From positions 1-25,837 of the forward strand of contig CAAHFI010738033.1 in the NCBI GenBank assembly GCA_900893395.1: a stretch of 25,837 nt of DNA, read 5' to 3'. The stretch comes from Euglena gracilis (taxonomy: Eukaryota; Euglenozoa; Euglenophyceae; Euglenales; Euglenaceae). The notes below the pieces were generated by a model that saw only the letters and a list, made by a program, of their open reading frames with translations, had not been told where the DNA came from and searched no databases. The translations under genes were made by a program, and so were the position numbers. Below are positions 18,392 through 25,837 of this stretch, in pieces (positions within the stretch are counted from its first letter, which is position 1; each line of letters starts with the position of its first letter).

Positions 18392-19690
18392 ATGGAAGGC
18401 TGCTGTTCAGGGTTTCTCAAATTTGAAGCCGGCGGGGGCAACAGTACCCGGATCGGTCCGTACGGCGCAATTAGAGCGCGATTCCAGGTAAGACGGCCCT
18501 CCAAAACCGAAGGACCTGGGACCTTGTCGCGATTCAGGGTGTTTAGTGGTACAAGCGGATGTTGAAATTCTCGCGATTTGTACCCCCTCGCGAACGGGAT
18601 GTGCCACTGCGACGTAACCCCTGGGAAAACACCGTGGTCTGGGGGCCGAAGTCGTTGTTTGTGCGGTTTCCCGCACAAACCGCAGCTCCACGTCGTAGAA
18701 GGTGGCCTGTTTTGGGTGATGTCAAGGGAGCAGCAGTCCACCCTACGGATGTGTCTCGCGAACGACACAGGAACCGTAAACCAGTCGTGTACCACCAACC
18801 ACCCTCAGTCGCGAAAGGGTCCCAGGTAGTCGTGTCCGGGGGAGGTCTACAGCACGCAATCGTGCGGCCCAGTTGGGCGTGTGCACTGAGTCCCCTCAGT
18901 GGCCTAGACCAACCCCCCGGGGGTACACCGAACTGCTGTCAGCTTCCGCTTCGTTCAGCCTCCCTCCTCCGCACCAACCACAGAAGAGAAGAAAAGAGAC
19001 CCTACACACAAAGGACACACGCCGTGTATACATACACGCAGCCCGAGCGGATACCCGTACACACTCGTCCGTAAGGAAAAAGTAGGCAAGTGACCGCACC
19101 GGCCGGGGAACCAGTGGCGTTGCCCACTGGGGTGGGCGGTCCCAGGGAGCTCGGCCACAAGAGGCCGTTACAGCCACTTGCCCAACATCTCTCTCCAGAG
19201 ATCGCACTTGGACTGTATAACATTCGCGAAACCACTGTTGGTGGTCACGCCGGCGGTTACACCAAATGAAGGCCTCGCGATCCAGATCCAGAAGCGTAGG
19301 AGGGAGGGGGCGGACATCGTGCAGTGCACTGGGCCTCACGCCTTACGCGCGGTCCGTTCTTGTACGCGGAAACCCGCACACATCGTCGCCGTTGGCGTGT
19401 GACCACACCACACAGCCTCTCACCCGCCAGACCTCAACGCGCACAACCGACCGGTGCCTACGCATTCCGATCGCGAGGAAAACCGGTCCCCTACGCAGTG
19501 TGTACCACCAAACGTCCAAAACGTGAAACACAAACACCCAGGTTCCATTTTCCTAACCAGTCGGTCGGGGGAGTCCGGGACGGGCGTCGTCGCCCCAGCT
19601 GCGTTGGTCCGCAAACGCCGCAACCGCACCCCCGTTGGGGAGGTCTGGGCAACCTGCCCCGGCGGTGCGGAGAGGTCAAAGGACCACCCG
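18392..19690 (+). CDS. Possible gene 3, small plus-strand gene (element B)
   Basis: Exon 1 starts at ATG 18392, five bases after a palindrome, and reads MEGCCSGFLKFEAGGG and NSTRIGPYGAIRARFQ, then a GTAAGA donor at about 18488. A second exon after a CTAACCAG acceptor at about 19560 has GVVAPAALVRKRRNRTPVGE and VWATCPGG. Both blocks are conserved at colinear positions in element C (QFINGGCNRT... and SSKSRNRTPDGWAPFGGPGK), in the same frame for RNRTPxG..WA. I do not recognise a family. It could be a short basic DNA-binding protein or a conserved non-coding arm. It is transcribed away from gene 1 if real. Confidence 0.35.
18500..18840. repeat. Inverted repeat of CCTGGGACC...TCGCGA...GTGGTACA module
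   Basis: A module of about 45 bases, CCTGGGACC-n-TCGCGA-n-AGGGTG-n-GTGGTACA, lies at about 18512-18560. Its inverted copy is at about 18785-18835. A related direct copy occurs in element C at about 23729-23775, and partial TGTACCACCAAAC copies occur near 19493 and 25120. It is therefore a conserved feature of the right arms. Confidence 0.65.
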
Positions 19691-19870
19691 GGCTCCTCAC
19701 TGTTCTTTTTATACACTCGGAATGTGTTGCACGGATTCCCGCACAAGACATCCCGTTGGCTTTTCCATACTCACAGGCTGCTCTGCATCTGTTTGGAACC
19801 CACACCCCTCTACTGACGACCACACTGCGTCGCGTTTCGCGACCAGTCATCACCGCAGTCGCGGAAACAC
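18525..19870. repeat. TCGCGA-rich right arm of element B
   Basis: TCGCGA or one-base variants occur near 18528, 18572, 18588, 18755, 18810, 19226, 19275, 19470, 19838 and 19860. That is about ten in 1.35 kb, where chance gives roughly one per 4 kb. Element C keeps several in the matching arm (about 23797, 24395, 24697). The gene-dense part of B lacks such a cluster. Confidence 0.6.
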
Positions 19871-20011
19871 CGTGTCACCGTTTACGTGCCGTTTCGTTCC
19901 GTTCAGGCCGGGGAGTTACACAGGCAGGCTCGCCGGGGAGAGGACCGCCCCCTCTTTCAGGGGGATGGGGCAGCCAACTGTTGGCCCACCACCACACCCG
20001 GCGGACACACC

Positions 20012-20052
20012 ACCGTCACCGGCCGCGGCTGGGCCACCGTCCCGGTGACGGT
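20012..20052. repeat. 11-bp-stem hairpin in right arm of element B
   Basis: ACCGTCACCGG at 20012-20022 is the exact reverse complement of CCGGTGACGGT at 20042-20052, with a 19-base GC-rich loop. Element C carries a similar 11-base hairpin (25289-25317) at a comparable distance from its right end. Confidence 0.7.
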
Positions 20053-20700
20053 TAGGGCACACGGGATGTGTCGGGGTGTGGTGCGACAGACAGGACGCTG
20101 CCCCCCGGTCCCCCGGCCTCCCCACCATTTTTCGTTTGCACTTCAAGTAAACGCATCTGTCCTCTCGCGTATCTGGCCCACACACCCACCACAACGTTCT
20201 GCTGTGTTGTGCGGATTCCCGCCCAACACCAAATGCCTTCGTTCTGTCCTTCACAGGTTACACGGGTTACCGCCTGGACTCATAAATACAACTACGCTCT
20301 CTTTACGCGGTAATCCGCCTAAACCACACTTCACAGTTTTCCTTCACATCACACCAAACACACAACACCCCCCTGTATCACACATCGTTGTGTTTGTTGT
20401 GTGCGGTAATCCGCACACACTCGTGTTGTTCACCTCACCTCACACACTGTGTGAAACAGACGTACCACCAATATACACCCACATTGTACACGTTACAATA
20501 CCGTACTTTTCTGGTACCTGTAACAGGGGTCTCAACACCCTGTTTTTACGTACCTCTGCATCGTGTACTGTACGATGCGCGGAATACCGCACAAAACCAC
20601 TTTCATAAAATTTGGTCCAAAGCTGCCACGTAACCCTTGAACTCAAAATTTTGTTCCTTTTTCGCTGTTTTTAAAACAGCCAAAAAACACCAAAAAACGC

Positions 20701-20732
20701 AAAAATGGCGTGGGCAATTCGCGCCGCCTAAG
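20701..20732 (-). repeat. Element B right terminal inverted repeat
   Basis: On the minus strand this reads CTTAGGCGGCGCGAATTGCC then CACGCCATTTTT. It matches the left end of B and, at about 18 of 22 terminal positions, the right end of element C (25814-25835). Confidence 0.85.
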
Positions 20733-20866
20733 ACAGGATGATGGGAAGCCTTCGGTTTGAGGTGGTGGTGGGGGGGAGAACCCCACGTGTCCCAATCACA
20801 GTAGCAAAATTGATAGTTCCTTCGCAGAGCAATATACAGCCGGTTACACACCACTGCCACGGAGAC

Positions 20867-20906
20867 ATCCGATGAAGTCGGATATATCACTGCTTTGCAG
20901 TGATCC
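20867..20906. repeat. Two small hairpins near the truncated side of element C
   Basis: ATCCGATGAAGTCGGAT (20867-20883) and ATCACTGCTTTGCAGTGAT (about 20886-20904) are adjacent short palindromes. Neither matches the element's main palindrome family. They lie where homology to gene 1 of B ends. Confidence 0.5.
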
Positions 20907-23431
20907 CAGCACAGTCCGGTTCCGTCGAGGCCCCCATGGACACGTAGCCGTCCGATACGTTCCAGGAAACTCGTAGAGGGACTCCGGCGGCTCGTACAAA
21001 CTGCACCCCCCTCATGTCACCCACTGCGGCTGAGGCCTCTGCCACTTCCATCTCAGTTGCGTCCACATCGAACGGTTCTTCGCTTCATCTATGTCAAGCA
21101 AGTGTTTTTCCGCTTCATCCGGATCGACGCAGCCCACGCCTTGCTCTTGAGCCACTCCTCCACGTCAGCGGCAAGGCGCTGCCCCGGACCAGAGTCTGCA
21201 GGGAATGCCACCAGGACGGGCAGCAGCTGCTCAGTTGTCATCCGTGTTGGTAGAGGTTCCCGGTGCCATCAGGTGGGGTAGGTCTCCGGGTCTACCTGCC
21301 ACCGCACTGTGGTGCGTCCCACCCTCTTTGGAAATGGACGGTCACCAGGCTTCCCACCAGCCGCCACAGGACGTCCCATCTCCTGCACCAGCTGCTTCCC
21401 CAGGCAGCCACGGCTGTGGTGGGCCGCACCGGAGGGGGCGCGAGGTTCACGAACAGCTGCTGCGTACCCTCGAAGCTGGTCACGTGGGGGTCCGCTTGCA
21501 GGCAGAGGACAGCCTCGACAGCATGGCCTCACCAGCCTCCTCCGCGAACACACAGCCGGGCAGCCGGGACGTCCAGTCCTGCCACCCAAGGGCACCAGGA
21601 GATGGTCCGCTGATAACTCCAATGGTGCTCTCCGGGACTCATCACGCGTTCCAGGTGCATCAACAGCAGGAGGCATTTCTGCAGCACCAGCTGAGCGGTT
21701 GTGCCCTTCACCTCGTCCTCGGGTCTCCCCTCCAGGTACATTGTCGAACTCGTGTCCCAGGTGCAGCAAGGCCGGGGCATAGAACACCAGGATGTTCCAC
21801 AGCCCCTGAAAGCAGCTGATATGGGTACAGCCGGAGCTGTTGTTGTTGGTCAGCTCGTGTTATCCCAGAGCGGGTCCAGGTCCTCCATTCTGGTCATCAG
21901 TTCGCTACTGAATCGCATGGCACACACACATCCTGAAATTGAAATGAGTGGGTCAATCTAGCGAAAACCGCTTCACTGTGGCTATATGCGACTCAGAGTG
22001 GGACATAACCGACTCGCGGGACAACAGAAGGCTGGCAAACAGCTTCTCCATGTACAGTACCTTCCGGTGGCTCCGCAGACTGCACGTCAGGTGGTGGTCG
22101 CCGGGGACACCTCCAGGTGGGCCAGCACCGGGAAGAATGCCCGGTACACGACGGTCACCGTGTGCTTGTACGCATGCCAGATGCCGTACAGCAGGGGGAC
22201 CTCGACCAGTAGCGGACATGTAGTACCGCGATTCCGACGTGGAGTACAGCAGCCTCAGCACTGGTAGTGGATGTTCTCATCCACCAAGAGGGCGTCTGGT
22301 GACGAGTGAGGTGTTGCAGGGACTTCGCCTTTTGCAGCACCAGCAGCAGGTCCAGGTTGGCTGATACCACCTGCTCGGTCAGCGACAGCGGACGCCACTG
22401 CAGGGACACGCATGTCGGTCCGAGCCACATCCAGAGGCACCCTGATGGTCGTCTCTGTCAGCTGCATCCGTCGAATGCGACCCACGGCTTGGTGCAGCAG
22501 CGGCGATGCCGTACAACAGTACAACAGGAGGACGCCACCACATCCAGGTTGCCGATGAGGTCGCTCAGCTCTGGATGTCCTGGAGACACCGGGAACGTCA
22601 CGGAGCGTGTCCTCGTCCCCTGTCGTTGCAACAGGTTCTCTAGCTGAAGGAAGCGGCATCAGTGCAAAGTAGGGGTGTTACCAGCATTCACTTCCTGTAA
22701 TGGAGACGCAAACAACCCTGCAAATTATGGAGTACTACTGAAGCGCTTTTCCGCTTCATTACCATCCACCTAACTTTTTTTTGTTGTAAACTGCTTCGGG
22801 AATTAACCAGTGATTCATTGAATCATGCACACAAATCAGTATACCCTGCACTGTTCCAAAAGCCGTGAGGTTCTGGCTCAGGTTTGGGGTGGCCGGGTCC
22901 GTTCCCCAGCGTAGCCAGCAGAAGTTGTCCAGCCAGAGGACAACCTGGTGGTTCCGCAGGGAGGCCAGGATGTCCCGCGCCGCCACCGCTGCCCGGGCTG
23001 CAACCGGCACCTCCGTACGACCCACGATGCCAGTGTGCCTCAGCGTTCTCCTCATTGCCCTCGGAAGCTGCTGCAGCGCCCGCGTGCTGGGGGTGTTCTC
23101 GGCCACTGTACTGGGGTCTGCGACGGGTTGGGCCTGTCGATGCAGTGTACGCCACACAGCATACGCCCCTGTGGCCAGCTGTCCCAGCCACCGTGGAGGG
23201 TTTGGACGAGGACCGCAGGAAGGCCTCCCTAACCACTTCCACTGTGCGACGCGATCGCCTATTGAGCCGCACCATGCAGCACAGTGAGACAATGCCTTGG
23301 GCACCTGCATCATGAGCCACGAAGGCATCGTGAAACAGGTCCCATCCCGAACGAGGTCGACCTCTTTGCAAGTATGCGCGGAGGCCCCTAATGTTCAGGA
23401 CCAGTTCCACAGGCGACGCACTGACAGGCAT
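20880..23431 (-). pseudogene. Gene 1 homologue in element C, decayed
   Basis: It is homologous to gene 1 of B along its whole length. The start MPVSASPVELVLNIRGLRAY is near 23431. VVLWLDNFCWLRWGTDP is kept at about 22895-22945. RTRSVTFPVSPGHPE follows an ACGACAG acceptor near 22610. VDENIHY lies near 22280, LRSHRKVLYMEKLFASLLL near 22030-22085, GRPEDEVKGTTAQLVLQKC near 21690-21730, EEAGEAMLSRL near 21520-21550, RPFPKRVGRTTVRW near 21320, and the SLYEPPESLYEFPGT tail near 20970-21005. The frame changes many times within otherwise conserved exons, so it looks inactive. Codon third positions are less GC-rich than in B. It shares exon order and at least one frame change with B. Confidence 0.7.
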
Positions 23432-23913
23432 GTTTTCTCTGTTCCAACCAGAAGGAAATGATTTCTCTAGACTTAAAGGAAGCGGATAACCGCTTCCTCT
23501 TACGAAAACTATTTTATCAGACCGTTTAAACTATCTTTCTAACTAAACTAAACTATACTTCACATATGAAGCGTTCTTCCGCTTCATAACCAGCGTTTGT
23601 TGATTTTTGGTGCTGTTTGGCAGGTATCTTTCAATTTATAAACGGGGGGTGCAACAGGACGTTAGTCTCTCAAATTGGGCGCATCCAGAGCGCGATGTCA
23701 GGTAAAATCCTTCCCAAAACAGGAGTACCTGGGAACTTGTGCTGAATTGATGTGGTTGGTGGTACAACTGCCATGTTACGTCGGTTAGAAACCTCGCGAT
23801 TCAGAAACGTAGGGTTGGATTTACGTATTTTTTCTGCCATTTTCTTTGAAGCGGAAAACGCTTCCTATTTTGCCTCATTTTAAAATTTATACGTGTTTAT
23901 TTTCTGTGCAACT

Positions 23914-24156
23914 GCCTGGGTGATCACAGTCACTACCCACATTTGCTTGACTGCCTGCCGTGATCACAGTTACTACTCCACCATCGGAACATCACGGGCG
24001 TATGTAGTATCTTGATCTCGGTATATACACTGACGTCCCATCTTTCACCAGCTGTCCAATGTGACTTGCACCAGAAAGCGAACATCCTCCAGCACACTGC
24101 GTTCAATCTCTGTACCGATGAACCCGACTGCCTGGGTGATCACAGTCGCTACCCAC
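23914..24156. repeat. GTGATCACAGT direct repeats in element C
   Basis: A unit of about 27 bases, GCCTGGGTGATCACAGTCAC then TACCCAC, occurs at 23914-23940. A diverged copy lies at 23953-23982 and a close copy at about 24130-24156. The unit contains the palindrome TGATCA. I find no counterpart in B. Confidence 0.65.
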
Positions 24157-24372
24157 GCTTCTGGCTTCATCTGAAGCGGATTCCCGCTGCCTCCTGTAAA
24201 AGCAAAAAAGGAGGCTGTCACTGGTAGGGAACCACAGACAGTACGTGGAGGGGGTGGGCAGTCCCCGCCACATACGGCCTTTGCTGGCCATTGCCAGCGG
24301 CAGCCCGTAGAGCACGTTCAGGTAAACCTCCTGAATGCGTGCGGTTTGATTAATGTAGTACTTGGTGGTCAC
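24103..24372 (-). other. Conserved block of unknown nature, right arm of C
   Basis: An open frame reads TKYYINQTARIQEVYLNVL then YGLPLAMASKGRMWRGLPTP and looks protein-like. Part of it (GGGACTGCCCACCCC and nearby) aligns with 19100-19150 of B, but B has no matching protein in the same frame. It could be a lost exon or a conserved non-coding arm. Confidence 0.25.
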
Positions 24373-25232
24373 AGTACTCGGTATGAACAGACATGATCGC
24401 GATTTCGGGCGTAGGTGAAGCGGTTTTCCGCTTCATTTTATGTGCGGTTAAATATAGAGGTGTCTTCTGTCAGCGGATTGCTGTTAAAAACTCCGCCAAG
24501 GTCATGTTCGCAGAGGACTTCTCATGGACTCGATGAACTCAGCAGTGTATCAAAGGGTAAGAGGCGTGTACAACGATGTGCTGTGGACCAATCTTGGCTT
24601 CGATCCACCACTGTAACCACGTTCTTTCATGTGGATGCTAACATTTCCGTTGTTTCCTCCGTTCGTGGTACATTCAACCGGTAAACAGTTACGAAGCTCG
24701 CGAGTGACATTAAGCACATTGGTCACTTCCTAAAACGAAGCGGAAAGCCGCTTCATGTACGTTCCATCAATGATTTTGTGTGGTTTTGTCATCGTTGGAA
24801 TTCAATCCGCGATGTGGTTAACCGTTAACGTTTAACTGTACCACAAAGTGCAGTTTGTGACATGCACCACACGCTTCGTAATGTTTATGTATTGAGATGA
24901 CTGGGGAGCCTGGACTGTACGATCGCCTGCCCGGTCCAGCAAAAGCCGTAACCGAACCCCTGACGGCTGGGCACCGTTCGGGGGTCCGGGGAAGTGAATT
25001 GGACCCGGTCCAGCCTCTCCCCTTTTTAATGAAATTGTGTCCATTATGTACAAAGGAAGCGGATAACCGCTTCCTTTGTGTTCCCTATCCGTTTTTCAGG
25101 CCCTATGCATTCGCTCCGCGAGGTACACAACCACCAAACCGCTAAGTGTACCACGAACCTCATATCTTAGTTACACCATCAGTCTAGGTTTAAAACCATT
25201 CTGACTCAAACAGTACAAGGCGGGGAGCCACG

Positions 25233-25317
25233 GGGCTGCCGGGTGCCTGCTTCCGCCGATTGCGGCCCCGGCAGCCCACAGAAGAACCGACACCGACGTG
25301 TAGCCAACGTCGGTGTC
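25233..25317. repeat. Two tandem GC-rich hairpins in right arm of element C
   Basis: GGGCTGCCGGG (25233-25243) pairs exactly with CCCGGCAGCCC (25267-25277). Then GACACCGACGT (25289-25299) pairs exactly with ACGTCGGTGTC (25307-25317). Both stems are 11 bases. They stand out as a GC island in AT-rich sequence about 520-600 bases from the right end. Confidence 0.75.
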
Positions 25318-25800
25318 AGGCAGAGTGAATCACGAATGTTCAACGTGGTCTCTCCTCCTTTTTATCTGACTCAGCATAATGTAAGTGTATTTCTGTTACA
25401 CTGATTCATTTGACCTTCCGGTGACATACGACCAAGGATGTCCAATGAAGCGGTATTCCGCTTCATTAGACAGTTTATTTTATTTTCTTCGTTGTGCTTC
25501 TGTCTCACGTTCACACAGGTGTTTTTGCTACATATATATTGTCTTTCTGTATCTGTGTGTTTCATGGAGAGATGACATCGGTCATCGTTTGTGGATGTAG
25601 TAGTTTTCTAAAACCTTTTTGCTTGATCGCATTTATGTCCGTGAATCTGCTAAAAAAATAAATTTCGGAAATCATCGAAGCGGTTTCCGCTTCATCTGTT
25701 TTTGCAGCGAAAATGGCCAAAAATTTCTGCTAACATGTGTAACTCGAAAATTTTGGCCTTTTTTTGCAGTGTTTTTTTGGGCACTTTGGATGCCACTTCA

Positions 25801-25835
25801 GTCATTTTTATCATGGGCAGTTTGCGCCTCCTAAG
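25801..25835 (-). repeat. Element C right terminal repeat
   Basis: On the minus strand it reads CTTAGGAGGCGCAAACTGCC then CATGATAAAAATGAC. The outer 22 bases agree with B's ends at about 18 positions. It lies two bases from the window edge, so flanking sequence cannot be judged. Confidence 0.75.
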
Positions 25836-25837
25836 TT

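Larger units (their letters stand above)
8216..20596. repeat. Element B palindrome family GTGCGG-n-CCGCAC
   Basis: About 38 imperfect palindromes have the consensus (T)GTGCGG(A/G/T)TT(T/A/C)CCGCAC(A). Starts lie near 8216, 8287, 8632, 8714, 9613, 9747, 9783, 10512, 10537, 11353, 11382, 12258, 12520, 12747, 13281, 13318, 13762, 14163, 14653, 15138, 15170, 16172, 16248, 17052, 17083, 17275, 17974, 18172, 18272, 18368, 18657, 19361, 19728, 20208, 20257, 20303, 20400 and 20575. One half is often GTGCAC-like or ends in CCTG. They occur in introns, spacers and one exon, and are missing from the flanks and from elements A and C. Confidence 0.88.
8163..20732. mobile_element. Element B: 12.6-kb gene-bearing transposon-like element
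   Basis: The left end CTTAGGCGGCGCTAATTGCC and the reverse complement of the right end (CTTAGGCGGCGCGAATTGCC) match at 21 of 22 terminal bases, then TGCCATTTTT against CGCCATTTTT a few bases further in. Between them lie two minus-strand, intron-bearing genes (gene 1 with transposase-like motifs, gene 2 with a ParB-like domain), a possible small plus-strand gene, and about 38 GTGCGG-n-CCGCAC palindromes that stop at the element borders. Coding stretches are far more GC-rich than the flanks. I found no clear target site duplication beside the ends. It looks like an autonomous-type DNA element. I see no viral structural or polymerase gene. Confidence 0.78.
23600..25060 (+). pseudogene. Possible gene 3 counterpart in element C
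   Basis: A block at about 23625-23702 (INGGCNRTLVSQIGRIQSAM, then a GTAAAA donor-like site) aligns with B's first candidate exon. A block at about 24905-24998 (RSSKSRNRTPDGWAPFGGPG then a stop) aligns in frame with B's second one. The intervening 1.2 kb has palindromes and no conserved exon that I can support. It may be a remnant or a conserved non-coding arm. Confidence 0.3.
22739..25697. repeat. Element C palindrome family GAAGCGG-n-CCGCTTC
   Basis: Palindromes such as GAAGCGGTTTTCCGCTTC and GGAAGCGGATAACCGCTTCC start near 22739, 23478, 23568, 23848, 24170, 24415, 24735, 25053, 25445 and 25677. Two degenerate ones lie near 21077 and 21104. Arms are 7-9 bases with a centre of 3-4 bases. None is found in elements A or B. 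Confidence 0.87.
20733..25835. mobile_element. Element C: relative of B, left end not visible
   Basis: The right end (25814-25835) matches the right end of B, and the subterminal blocks are homologous too: AACTC(A/G)AAAATTTTG then CCTTTTT and GTTTTTT. Inside lie a decayed copy of gene 1, a colinear right arm of about 2.4 kb, and about ten GAAGCGG-n-CCGCTTC palindromes. No CTTAGG end is found on the left. Homology to gene 1 runs to about 20880, within 150 bases of the right end of B. C was either cut off at B or interrupted by it. It is less GC-rich than B and looks older. Confidence 0.65.

Noticed and set aside
8216-20596. Palindromes as a CRISPR array or bacterial REP elements
   Set aside because: Spacing is irregular (about 20 to 900 bases), no equal-length spacers or cas genes exist, and the context has spliceosomal introns.
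8085-20790. Shared TGGGAAGCCT and TTGAGGTGG text on both sides of B as a target duplication
   Set aside because: The shared words lie at different distances from the two ends and in different order, so they are not a simple target site duplication.
4085-25837. A virus-derived element such as a Polinton
   Set aside because: No capsid, polymerase, protease, integrase or envelope motif is seen, and ends and genes fit a DNA transposon better.

Overview
The window reads as nuclear DNA of a eukaryote. The coding stretches are GC-rich and split by GT..AG introns of about 50 to 600 bases. They sit in sequence full of homopolymer runs, simple repeats and inverted repeats, and there is no bacterial operon layout. 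I cannot name the organism. I see no host housekeeping gene, no rRNA or tRNA, and no capsid, envelope, reverse transcriptase or DNA polymerase gene.

The main content is a family of large DNA-transposon-like elements. Their ends read CTTAGG(C/A)GGC inward. Element A (about 4085-6791) has matching inverted ends and no gene. Element B (about 8163-20732) is 12.6 kb, has matching inverted ends and carries at least two multi-exon genes on the minus strand. Element C (20733 to 25835) has only its right end here. It carries a decayed, AT-richer copy of one of B's genes, and its left end is lost or outside the window, next to the right end of B.

Each element is sprinkled with its own family of short imperfect palindromes. 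A has TTGCGC-n-GCGCAA (about 17 copies), B has GTGCGG-n-CCGCAC (about 38 copies) and C has GAAGCGG-n-CCGCTTC (about 10 copies). The families do not mix and change sharply at the element borders. In B they lie in introns, in spacers, just upstream of gene starts and even inside an exon.

B's gene 1 (about 17940-14700, minus) encodes a protein I do not recognise. Its order of conserved acidic and His motifs (LWLDNF, LVDENIHY, GIWHAYKH, EEAGEAMLSRL) resembles an RNase H-fold transposase of KDZ type. C carries the same motifs. B's gene 2 (about 14444-9483, minus) starts with a ParB-like domain (ILSGQHRFLAATQ), followed by several unrecognised exons and a Lys/Glu/Pro-rich tail. A small plus-strand gene 3 may be shared by B (18392 onward) and C. 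My working model is a transposon family that couples a transposase-like enzyme with a ParB-like DNA-binding protein, with the element-specific palindromes as cognate, parS-like sites. The palindromes and ends are seen directly. The family calls are based on motifs, and the functional link is inference.

The left 4 kb (1-4084) and the spacer 6792-8162 hold no gene I can support. They contain a large old inverted repeat (766-1040 against 2985-3232), TTTCCGCAA tandem repeats, and C/G-rich simple repeats.
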